Below, in pieces: positions 1-5,070 of a stretch of 5,070 bases of DNA. The position numbers were made by a program, and so were the translations under genes. The notes under the pieces are model-generated. The model saw only the letters and a list, made by a program, of their open reading frames with translations. It did no database searches and was not told the origin of the DNA. How positions within the stretch are numbered: the first letter of the stretch is position 1; the number at the start of each line of letters is the position of its first letter. This stretch comes from Bacillota bacterium. Its GTDB lineage: Bacteria > Bacillota > Clostridia > Clostridiales > Clostridiaceae. The stretch lies in contig JAEZDX010000352.1 of assembly GCA_023417975.1 (NCBI GenBank), positions 1-5,070 of the forward strand, given 5' to 3'.

Positions 1-446
1 TGCTGGCCGGCAAAGGAGGCTGTTGGTAAGTCTTCTGCAGTTGCGCTGGAACGCACGGCATAAGCATCTTTTTCACCAAACCTTGCAAGAAAAACTACAA
101 TCTCTTCTTCTATATCCTTAGAAATAGCTATTCCTTCAATAACCATTCGAATTTTCTTGCTAACTTCATTAACTTTTTCCCGGGTTGCTTGGTCGAGCAG
201 CAAAAGCGAATTTCTTTTGCCATCAGACCTGTGTTCTACCTTAAGCTGAGATAATTCCTCTAATAAACCGTTAAGCTCCTTATTACTTCCAATTATCTTT
301 TTATACGCTTCTGTTGTAACACAAAAACCGTCCGGTATCAGTATTCCTTCGGCCTTGGATAGTTCTCCCAAGTTAGCACCTTTCCCTCCCACCATAGAAA
401 GCATTGTTTTGTCAATTTCCTGAAAGCTAAGTACATAAGAATTCAT
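1..446 (-). CDS. PEP/pyruvate-binding phosphotransferase, Rph-like (rifamycin phosphotransferase / PEP synthase family), N-terminal part
   Basis: This is the first 148 codons of a gene that runs off the left edge. The translation opens with the N-terminal ATP-binding domain of the PEP-synthase superfamily: VGGKGANLGEL at residues 19-29 carries the ATP-binding Lys22, FCVTTEAYK follows near residues 42-50, and VRSSATAEDLP at 131-141 carries the ATP-contacting Arg132. Family enzymes couple ATP cleavage to phosphoryl transfer through a swivelling His domain. PEP synthase makes PEP from pyruvate; Rph phosphorylates and inactivates rifamycins. The VTTEAYK motif and the spacer before VRSSAT look more like Rph than PpsA, but the deciding central and C-terminal domains are outside the window. 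ATG 446 is preferred because AAGGAG lies 7 nt upstream; the in-frame ATG at 452 is only 1 nt from that site. The gene lies beyond the terminator hairpin and is probably unrelated to the peptide operon. Confidence 0.88.
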   Translation of the reverse strand, partial: MNSYVLSFQEIDKTMLSMVGGKGANLGELSKAEGILIPDGFCVTTEAYKKIIGSNKELNGLLEELSQLKVEHRSDGKRNSLLLLDQATREKVNEVSKKIRMVIEGIAISKDIEEEIVVFLARFGEKDAYAVRSSATAEDLPTASFAGQ

Positions 447-453
447 ACACATT

Positions 454-459
454 CTCCTT
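454..459 (-). promoter_or_regulatory. Ribosome binding site of the Rph-like gene
   Basis: AAGGAG read on the minus strand, 7 nt from ATG 446. It decides between two in-frame ATG codons (452 and 446) in favour of 446. Confidence 0.7.
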
Positions 460-563
460 CCTCTTTTCCGGTTTTCAGTGAAGCCTTTCTCTATTAAGTG
501 ATACTGTTCCTATAATACACACAGTAACCGAAATTTATAAGTCTGTTATTTAAAAATTTCCTA

Positions 564-572
564 TGGTATAAT
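564..572 (+). promoter_or_regulatory. Extended -10 promoter facing the terminator hairpin
   Basis: TGG followed by a perfect TATAAT gives an extended -10 element (TGnTATAAT). CTGTTA at 543-548, 18 nt upstream, is only a poor -35, which is tolerable with an extended -10. Initiation would fall near 578-580, a few bases before the hairpin at 583-633, so the expected product is a tiny, almost fully structured RNA. No plus-strand gene follows. It may be a relic of a lost gene or a chance match. Confidence 0.4.
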
Positions 573-582
573 AGAAGTGGGA

Positions 583-633
583 AAGAAAAGACCTCCTATT
601 GTAGGATTATCCTACGACAGGAGGTCTTTTCTT
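583..633. terminator. Long hairpin, probable bidirectional Rho-independent terminator
   Basis: Bases 583-597 are perfectly complementary to 619-633 (15 bp). After one mismatch (598/618) the stem continues for eight more pairs (one of them G-T) to a 3-nt TTA loop at 607-609. The stem ends are A-rich on one side and T-rich on the other, so each strand carries a GGAGG-containing stem followed by TCTTTTCTT. On the minus strand the T-rich run extends slightly further (TCTTTTCTTTCC). It lies about 180 bp downstream of the precursor stop and is the only good candidate for ending the peptide operon. Confidence 0.8.
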
Positions 634-729
634 GCTATCATAATTCCATTGCCTTTTCTACTGTGATTTAAATGCTTCAAGTTTTTTATTTCTCTTTGTC
701 CTAATTGCTTAATATTGTTTATTAATAAG

Positions 730-746
730 TATATCTGCAGATAGAT
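730..746 (+). repeat. Near-palindromic 17-bp site, copy downstream of the precursor gene
   Basis: The sequence is TATATCTGCAGATAGAT, containing a perfect 12-bp palindrome (TATCTGCAGATA) at 732-743. It matches, at 16 of 17 positions, the minus-strand reading of 1039-1055. The pair brackets the precursor gene in inverted orientation. It could be a regulator operator, a recombination or cassette boundary, or RNA hairpin sites. No regulator gene is in the window. Confidence 0.5.
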
Positions 747-815
747 TTTGCTCATGATTTTGACTTACAATTCTATAATTATGTTAATCCTTGGTTTAAT
801 ACATAGTACTTTTTA

Positions 816-1007
816 TTAATGGGTGTTATAAGCGCAGCTATAGCCGCAAGTATCCTTACAACCACCTAGACAAGTATTAGCGCAGCCCATGCCACAGTTA
901 TAGCCGCAGCTATACCCACAGGTATTACCGCAATTATCGTAATATGAATATCCCTTTATATCTTTTCTTGATTTGTCGATTTTTTTATTAGAGAACAAAC
1001 GGTCCAT
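816..1007 (-). CDS. CXXX-repeat RiPP precursor peptide
   Basis: This 63-residue peptide is the probable substrate of the operon's maturase. Residues 1-25 form a polar, lysine-rich leader (K8, K9, K12, R14, K15, K18) ending in a tyrosine-rich patch (GYSYYDN, 19-25). Residues 26-63 are the core: cysteines at 26, 30, 34, 38, 42, 46, 50, 54 and 58, an unbroken C-x-x-x period of nine units, followed by Thr-His. The residue after Cys is usually Gly or Ala, and the one before the next Cys is always Thr, Ser, Asn or Gly. There is no signal peptide and no double-glycine cleavage motif before the core. The start is fixed by AAGGAGG 7 nt upstream of ATG 1007. It lies 74 bp after the accessory gene, last in the operon. 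Known CXXX-repeat peptides are radical SAM substrates; the final structure of this one cannot be read from sequence. A metal-binding peptide is the main alternative. Confidence 0.88.
   Translation of the reverse strand: MDRLFSNKKIDKSRKDIKGYSYYDNCGNTCGYSCGYNCGMGCANTCLGGCKDTCGYSCAYNTH
825..932 (-). repeat. 12-bp tandem repeat, nine units, encoding the Cys-x3 core
   Basis: Codons 26-61 form nine consecutive 12-nt units, each starting with TGC or TGT. Several units are close at DNA level: TGCGGCTATA occurs in two units (codons 34-37 and 54-57) and GCTATAAC/GCTATAGC variants recur. The array is more GC-rich than the leader codons and flanks. It suggests growth by unit duplication followed by divergence. 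Confidence 0.85.
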
Positions 1008-1014
1008 AATAAAT

Positions 1015-1021
1015 CCTCCTT
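1015..1021 (-). promoter_or_regulatory. Strong ribosome binding site of the precursor gene
   Basis: AAGGAGG on the minus strand, 7 nt upstream of ATG 1007. It is the strongest site in the operon by match and spacing, as expected for a substrate needed in excess over its enzymes. Confidence 0.85.
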
Positions 1022-1038
1022 TTATTTAGTCTTTTAAT

Positions 1039-1055
1039 ATCTATCCGCAGATATA
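1039..1055 (-). repeat. Near-palindromic 17-bp site, copy upstream of the precursor gene
   Basis: Read on the minus strand the sequence is TATATCTGCGGATAGAT, differing from the copy at 730-746 only at one central base. It sits in the 74-bp gap between the accessory gene and the precursor, about 20 bp before the ribosome binding site. That is where a precursor-specific promoter or an RNA processing site would be expected. A weak TTGCTT...TAGATA pair overlaps it on the minus strand but is not a convincing promoter. Confidence 0.5.
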
Positions 1056-1081
1056 AATATAAGCAAGTATTATGACACCGG

Positions 1082-1372
1082 CTATTTGGTAAGAATTATT
1101 TCACGTGTTTGAAAATCTATATTCCAGCTATATCCCTCAACGCTTTTCCAGTTGTACTTTTCAAACATTTTGTCCCACCATGCTTGCAGATTTAACTTAA
1201 CCTTACCTAATTCGGATACCATTTTGTCCAACATGATTTCTTTTTTCTCATCGGAAAGCAAATCACTTTCCAGGGTAGCTGCAAGCTCCTCTATTCCAAC
1301 TTTCCTTTCAAAAAGCATCATTACTTCATTTTTTTCCTCTTCCGTCACAATTCCAACTATTTCTCTAAACAT
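1082..1372 (-). CDS. CXXX-repeat peptide modification system accessory protein
   Basis: This 96-residue acidic, mostly helical protein has no signal peptide, membrane segment or cysteine. The pattern is an N-terminal IVGIVTEEE stretch (5-13), a helix with LFERKVG (20-26), a heptad-like Leu/Met-rich middle, then LQAWWDKMFEKYNW (62-75) and a C-terminal beta-like segment ending in REIILTK. Length, ordering and the WW...KY.W block fit, from memory, the small 'CXXX repeat peptide modification system protein' family found beside radical SAM maturases of CXXX-repeat precursors. Its biochemical role is not established; binding the leader and presenting it to the maturase, like a RiPP recognition element, is a reasonable inference. 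ATG 1372 has a modest AAAGGA site 10 nt upstream and begins 18 nt after the maturase stop, implying translational coupling. A plus-strand ORF over this region is its antisense shadow. Confidence 0.78.
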   Translation of the reverse strand: MFREIVGIVTEEEKNEVMMLFERKVGIEELAATLESDLLSDEKKEIMLDKMVSELGKVKLNLQAWWDKMFEKYNWKSVEGYSWNIDFQTREIILTK

Positions 1373-1390
1373 ATTAAAAACATCCTTTCA

Positions 1391-3508
1391 CTATATTTTT
1401 AATAACTTTTCTAACGGATCGTTATAGTCAATTTCGTTTAATATATTTTCAAAAACATAGGAGCTGTCCATTTTTAACATTCTTTGAAGCTTCATGGAAT
1501 GTTCTCTTTCTAGGTGACTTATTTCACACTGCATTTTAGAAGGTATGTTTATCTCATTAGTCATTTTTTTGTTTAAAAATTTACATCTGTTGCAGTTATA
1601 AACGTCACAAGCAGAGCATATTGGTGCACCTTCCAGCTGAAGCAATTGAGGGTTTTTTATACTTATGCCATCTTCGATAGTACCTATGTGACTATTGGGA
1701 TCATCGAAGTAAAATGCAGGACACATATAAATTCTTCCGTTTGGTGCAAGTGCAAAAGTGCCGGTACCTGCGTCACAATTCTTCATAGACTTTAAATTCC
1801 ATATGTCAGTGAGAACATTTATTTCAATTTCTTCACCTTGTTTGTATTTCTCTACAGCAAAAGCAACTATTTTATCCAACTGTATTCCATACTGCTGTAC
1901 ATCTTCATTCTTCCACTCATTAATATCTTCAAGCTCAAGATTTATCCTTAATACTGTACCAGAAAGCTCCTTTATCAATTCATATAAGTTATGTATATTG
2001 TGCCTGTTAATAAGTAAAATGGCCGGAGCTTCACTATCTTTATGCTGTGCGCAGTTGTCATATACTGAAATTGTATTGTTAGCTTGTCCCGCTTTATCAA
2101 TAATAAGATATTCCTTATATTTCACTCCTTGCGGTGTTCCTAAAAACACAGGTGTATAACCCTTTGTTTCACAAAATGCAATACCCTTTTCCATAATTTC
2201 TGGAAGCATGATATTATTGAAAGCTTTTGTGTTTCTATAGGAACAATGTGGTGTTATGTTGTCTGAAGTTATGAATTGCATATATTTCATTTTTTGAGGT
2301 TCTCTGTTCTTTGCATATTTTGTTCTTTCAGAAGTTAAACCCGTTAATCTCTCAAATTTTTCCCAAAAGTACTTGTTTGCCCGCACTGTTGCTTTATGCA
2401 TCTTGCATATATGTAAGGCCCTTTGATAAATAGTGTCACTGTCTGCCAGGTCGTAATTACAGCCTTGACACCATGCACAGCCGCTAGCTACTTCACAAGT
2501 AACACATTCCATTGGACTTTGACTTTTAAGACTTAATGCTTGAAATGGCCTTAGCTTGTCTTTACTAATTCCGCAATCCGGGTTTCCGATACAAATTCCT
2601 TTTCGATTACTAAGACTGATATTGTAAAACCTTACACATGGAAAAAAGTTGCCGTCACAGTCAATTGCAAGCATTTTTCCTGCGCCGCAGTAATTTTTAT
2701 TTATTTCTTCTTCTGTCAGTGGGTTACCTATGAATGGGTCAAAGAATCTTACTGTATATTCTTCCCACAGCTTGTTTTCAAGAACATAGTCAGCAAGCTC
2801 TCTGAGCTGCTGCTCCATAATTATGTCATCGCCTTCCTTCCATACATCCTCAAACACTACATTGGCGGCTACGGTTTTTATACCGTTATCCCAAAGACTT
2901 ATAATACTGTCTTTGAGGCAAGGAATATCATCATGAGAAAAGGTAGCTTTTGTTGATGAGTTTGGAAATTGGCTAAGCCAAAGCGGTACATTTTTAATTA
3001 CATCATCATAGGAGCCACTGCCATCAGGCTTTACTCTCTGTAGGTCATGCTTCATTTTATTTCCGTCTACACTCAAGCCAATGGAGATATGATATTTATT
3101 CTTTTTGATATATTTTTGTACTGCCGGTGTACCGTAAAGAATACCGTTGCTTGAGAAGGATAGTCTGTAGCTGTTAAACCAAGGATGGTCCAGAAGGAAC
3201 ATCTGCTGCTTGATATAGTCTGTTATTCTATCTACCAGCCCTATTTCCATGAAAGCTTCTCCGCCTATGAAATCCCAAATTACAGATTTTTCGTTAAAAG
3301 TATCTCTTTCTGAAAGTATATAATCCACTGCTTTTTTAGCAGTTTCAAAGGTCATTTTTTTTAAGTTATTCTTACCCGTCATATAGCAGTATTTACAAGC
3401 CAAGTTACAGCTTTCTGTCACGCAGAAGGTTATTGTTTTCGGACTCCCATCTAAGCCTTGCCATGTAGGGTTTAAGCTTCCCATTTTTATTTTTGTATTG
3501 TTTTCCAT
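1391..3508 (-). CDS. Fused CXXX-repeat maturase: radical SAM/SPASM enzyme plus second CXXX maturase domain
   Basis: This 705-residue cytoplasmic iron-sulfur enzyme probably modifies the Cys-x3 precursor. Residues 1-390 are a radical SAM/SPASM protein: CNLACKYC at 34-41 gives the cluster-binding Cys34, Cys38 and Cys41, and GGE at 82-84 is the SAM-binding motif. A SPASM region follows with Cys274, Cys284 and Cys291, then Cys335, Cys338, Cys344, Cys347 and Cys350, and Cys368. Residues 405-705 form a second domain with no CxxxCxxC, where HCSYRN (421-426) sits near its start. It has its own SPASM-like set: Cys578 and Cys596, then Cys631, Cys634, Cys639 and Cys642, then Cys661. From memory, the halves match two families usually described as separate genes, the CXXX-target radical SAM maturase and the 'CXXX repeat peptide maturase'. 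ATG 3508 has AAGGAG 7 nt upstream and begins 4 nt after the peptidase stop. The exact chemistry (thioether, other C-C or C-S bond, epimerisation) is not readable. Confidence 0.92.
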   Translation of the reverse strand: MENNTKIKMGSLNPTWQGLDGSPKTITFCVTESCNLACKYCYMTGKNNLKKMTFETAKKAVDYILSERDTFNEKSVIWDFIGGEAFMEIGLVDRITDYIKQQMFLLDHPWFNSYRLSFSSNGILYGTPAVQKYIKKNKYHISIGLSVDGNKMKHDLQRVKPDGSGSYDDVIKNVPLWLSQFPNSSTKATFSHDDIPCLKDSIISLWDNGIKTVAANVVFEDVWKEGDDIIMEQQLRELADYVLENKLWEEYTVRFFDPFIGNPLTEEEINKNYCGAGKMLAIDCDGNFFPCVRFYNISLSNRKGICIGNPDCGISKDKLRPFQALSLKSQSPMECVTCEVASGCAWCQGCNYDLADSDTIYQRALHICKMHKATVRANKYFWEKFERLTGLTSERTKYAKNREPQKMKYMQFITSDNITPHCSYRNTKAFNNIMLPEIMEKGIAFCETKGYTPVFLGTPQGVKYKEYLIIDKAGQANNTISVYDNCAQHKDSEAPAILLINRHNIHNLYELIKELSGTVLRINLELEDINEWKNEDVQQYGIQLDKIVAFAVEKYKQGEEIEINVLTDIWNLKSMKNCDAGTGTFALAPNGRIYMCPAFYFDDPNSHIGTIEDGISIKNPQLLQLEGAPICSACDVYNCNRCKFLNKKMTNEINIPSKMQCEISHLEREHSMKLQRMLKMDSSYVFENILNEIDYNDPLEKLLKI

Positions 3509-3512
3509 GCTA

Positions 3513-4205
3513 TCACTCCTTCTTTTTTAGCCCTTGAAGTAAAGCTTCTTTAGCCTTCTTATAGCAAAGATCATTATTATCTCTTAATATTCGAGCCAGG
3601 TGACCCGATATGTATGCTGCCGATAGGCTTGTCCCCCTAATATTATGTATATACGGTATTTGCTGCAAGCACTCTATACCGCTAATTCCTCCGGGTGCAT
3701 AGAAGAAACCGCTTTTATATGAGTACTGCATGCAATCCTGGAACCCGTCCGATTTTACGCCAATAACCCCTTTAAGATAAGCAGGGTATGAGACCCTTCC
3801 CTGGTTTTCAGATGCAGCTACCAGCGTTATATTGAGTCTTTTTGCCTCTTTTACTATTTTTCTCAGCGGAAATATATATCTTTTTTTTACTGTCCCAAGA
3901 CTCATATGTATAATGTGAGGCTTATAGTCAAATACCTGACTTAAAGAATATGCAAGTATTCTTCCGTCCGTTGATAGGTTTTCATCAAGAATATTTACAC
4001 TTATAAACTCTACTTCATTGCATATATGACGTATTATGGCAGCTACAATTGTACCGTGAAGGTTCCTCACCGGCAGAGTACTGTTTCTCTCAATATATCC
4101 GTCACTATTAATTCCATAACAGTATGACTTCGTTACACACTCATATAAATTGCACATCCTAAGGTCTATGCCGCTATCTATTACAGCAATCTTAATTCTT
4201 TCTAT
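3513..4205 (-). CDS. Subtilisin-like (S8) peptidase, probable precursor leader peptidase, non-canonical start
   Basis: This is a small cytoplasmic serine peptidase of the S8 family with no signal peptide or propeptide. Counting from the proposed AUA start at 4205 it has 230 residues. The triad is Asp10 in AVIDSGID (7-14), His50 in LHGT (49-52) and Ser193 in RGTSLSAA (190-197); Asn134 in AASEN (130-134) is the likely oxyanion-hole residue. The first usable ATG (4157) would begin at residue 17 and lose the catalytic Asp. Upstream in frame there is no ATG, GTG or TTG before the TGA at 4212-4214, yet GGAGGTGA lies at 4212-4219, correctly spaced for an AUA at 4203-4205. Either AUA is used or a former ATG has mutated. 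At 230 residues it is shorter than most secreted subtilisins, as expected for an intracellular maturation enzyme. It starts 1 nt after the ABC stop and ends 4 nt before the maturase. Cleaving the leader is inferred from context. Confidence 0.8.
   Translation of the reverse strand: MERIKIAVIDSGIDLRMCNLYECVTKSYCYGINSDGYIERNSTLPVRNLHGTIVAAIIRHICNEVEFISVNILDENLSTDGRILAYSLSQVFDYKPHIIHMSLGTVKKRYIFPLRKIVKEAKRLNITLVAASENQGRVSYPAYLKGVIGVKSDGFQDCMQYSYKSGFFYAPGGISGIECLQQIPYIHNIRGTSLSAAYISGHLARILRDNNDLCYKKAKEALLQGLKKKE
3516..3521 (-). promoter_or_regulatory. Ribosome binding site of the fused maturase
   Basis: AAGGAG on the minus strand, inside the last codons of the peptidase gene and 7 nt upstream of ATG 3508. 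The overlap supports translational coupling. Confidence 0.7.
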
Positions 4206-4206
4206 A

Positions 4207-5070
4207 TCAAATCACCTCCCTGCTATTATCATTTATAAGCTCTACCTCAGCTTTATATAGATTTTTATAAACTTTATTAGTATTAATTAATGAGTAGTGA
4301 TTACCTTGACCAACTATTTTTCCTTTGTCCATTACATATATAACATCGGCTTCAATTATTGTAGAAAGTCTGTGGGCTATTAATACTACCGTACAATCCT
4401 CAGCTATGGTATCAATGGCCTTCTTTATATAAAATTGAGATTTGTTATCCAAAGATGAAGTAGCCTCGTCAAAAAGAATTATCCTTGATTTTTTTAGCAA
4501 TGCTCTGGCTATAGCAATTCTCTGCTTTTGACCTCCTGAAAGATTTACACCGTTTTCTCCAATAACAGAATCATACTTATTGGGTAAAGACTCTATAAAC
4601 TCATGTATATAAGCCTTTTTGCAGGCACTTTCTATTTCCTGCTGAGATGCATTTTCATTTGCAAGTAACAGATTCTCTTTTATGGACACCGTGAACAGAA
4701 CAGGCTCTTGTCTTACTATCGAAATATGCTTATGCAATTCCTCTTCCTTAATTTCACTTATTTCTGTATTATCGATGTATATTCGGCCTTTACATGGCTC
4801 GTAAAACCTGAGTAACAGATTAAACATGGTAGTTTTGCCGCTTCCGCTGCTTCCTACTATGGCTGTCCTGCTTTTAGATGGAATCACTATAGTTACGTTA
4901 TTCAATACATTTATATCGTTCTCATAACTGAATGAGACATTTTCAAACTTAACTTCACCGGTTATATTGTCTATACTCTTTTCACCAAATTTCTCAGGTG
5001 AATAAGACAATCCATCTATGAGCAAAAATATTCTTTCCAGGGAATTCATAACCTGTTGTAGGCTAAGGTT
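4207..5070 (-). CDS. ABC exporter ATP-binding subunit, C-terminal part (RiPP export)
   Basis: The reading frame stays open through the right edge, so the ATG at 5049 is internal and the transmembrane domain lies outside the window. The visible part is about 287 residues. Counting from that ATG: the linker SLERIFLLID (3-12) is typical of the join between the membrane domain and nucleotide-binding domain of B-type exporters; Walker A is GSSGSGKT (66-73); the Q-loop glutamine is Q114; the signature is LSGGQ (170-174); Walker B is IILFDE (190-195), followed by the SSLD D-loop (198-201); the switch histidine is H226 in IAHRL. Every catalytic motif is intact. Homologues are homo- or heterodimeric exporters in the cytoplasmic membrane; those in RiPP operons secrete the mature peptide. 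Whether it carries an N-terminal C39 peptidase domain cannot be seen. The following S8 peptidase starts 1 nt after its stop. Confidence 0.93.
   Translation of the reverse strand, partial: NLSLQQVMNSLERIFLLIDGLSYSPEKFGEKSIDNITGEVKFENVSFSYENDINVLNNVTIVIPSKSRTAIVGSSGSGKTTMFNLLLRFYEPCKGRIYIDNTEISEIKEEELHKHISIVRQEPVLFTVSIKENLLLANENASQQEIESACKKAYIHEFIESLPNKYDSVIGENGVNLSGGQKQRIAIARALLKKSRIILFDEATSSLDNKSQFYIKKAIDTIAEDCTVVLIAHRLSTIIEADVIYVMDKGKIVGQGNHYSLINTNKVYKNLYKAEVELINDNSREVI
4212..4219 (-). promoter_or_regulatory. Ribosome binding site that decides the peptidase start
   Basis: GGAGGTGA on the minus strand lies inside the last codons of the ABC gene. It is 6 nt before the AUA at 4205, but about 54 nt before the first ATG at 4157. 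No comparable site precedes ATG 4157, so the natural start of the peptidase lies at or very near 4205. Confidence 0.75.

Larger units (their letters stand above)
447..815. other. Intergenic region between the Rph-like gene and the precursor gene
   Basis: This stretch of about 370 bp holds no convincing gene. From right to left it contains AT-rich sequence after the precursor stop, a near-palindromic site at 730-746, a possible decayed gene end at 638-708, a strong hairpin at 583-633, a plus-strand extended -10 promoter at 564-572, and the leader region of the Rph-like gene. A minus-strand promoter for the Rph-like gene must lie here or overlap the hairpin. A TATTAT at about 521-526 is a weak -10 candidate without a good -35. 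Confidence 0.6.

Noticed and set aside
612..755. A 47-codon minus-strand ORF (ATG 755 to TAG 612).
   Set aside because: It has no ribosome binding site, a lysine/asparagine/isoleucine composition typical of AT-rich noncoding DNA, and ends inside the terminator hairpin.
816..1007. Reading the Cys-rich peptide as a SCIFF peptide or a metallothionein.
   Set aside because: SCIFF peptides have six Cys in a different layout, and metallothioneins lack a neighbouring radical SAM maturase. The strict C-x3 period beside CXXX-type maturases fits the CXXX-repeat class better, though metal binding remains possible.
1152..1427. A 91-residue plus-strand ORF.
   Set aside because: It is antisense to the 96-residue accessory gene and the maturase 3' end, has a serine-rich shadow composition and no convincing ribosome binding site.
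1758..2159. A 133-residue plus-strand ORF.
   Set aside because: It lies entirely opposite the well-supported maturase coding sequence and resembles no family I know.
4155..4157. ATG 4157 as the start of the S8 peptidase.
   Set aside because: It would drop the catalytic Asp motif encoded just upstream and has no ribosome binding site at proper distance, while a perfect one precedes 4205.
5047..5049. ATG 5049 as the start of a stand-alone ATPase subunit.
   Set aside because: The frame continues open to the window edge, and the residues around it match the linker between an exporter's membrane domain and its ATP-binding domain, so it is internal.

Overview
The window is AT-rich DNA with strong AGGAGG-type ribosome binding sites, tight gene packing and clostridial-looking proteins. 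It suggests a low-GC Firmicute of the class Clostridia; the genus cannot be fixed from the sequence alone. All recognisable genes are on the minus strand.

Right to centre (5070 down to 816) is a compact five-gene operon that reads as a complete RiPP (ribosomally made, post-translationally modified peptide) cassette of the CXXX-repeat type. In transcription order it holds: an ABC exporter subunit whose N-terminal part lies outside the window; a small subtilisin-like (S8) peptidase; a 705-residue maturase joining a radical SAM/SPASM enzyme to a second cysteine-rich maturase domain; a 96-residue accessory protein resembling the CXXX-repeat modification-system family; and a 63-residue precursor. 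The precursor core has nine cysteines at an exact four-residue period. The likely order of events is that the fused maturase and its small partner crosslink the core, the S8 peptidase removes the leader, and the ABC protein exports the product. The functional links are inferred from gene content and spacing.

The region from 815 down to 447 has no convincing gene. It holds a near-palindromic site matching one upstream of the precursor gene, what may be the decayed 3' end of a lost gene, a long hairpin that can act as a bidirectional terminator, and a plus-strand extended -10 promoter firing straight into that hairpin.

The left edge (446 to 1) is the first 148 codons of a separate gene for a PEP-synthase/rifamycin-phosphotransferase type enzyme, cut by the window.

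The points most worth attention are the nine-fold C-x3 core encoded by a 12-bp tandem repeat, the fusion of two maturases usually described as separate families, the peptidase whose catalytic Asp lies upstream of every ATG/GTG/TTG start (implying an AUA start or a start-codon mutation), and the paired 17-bp palindromic sites flanking the precursor gene.
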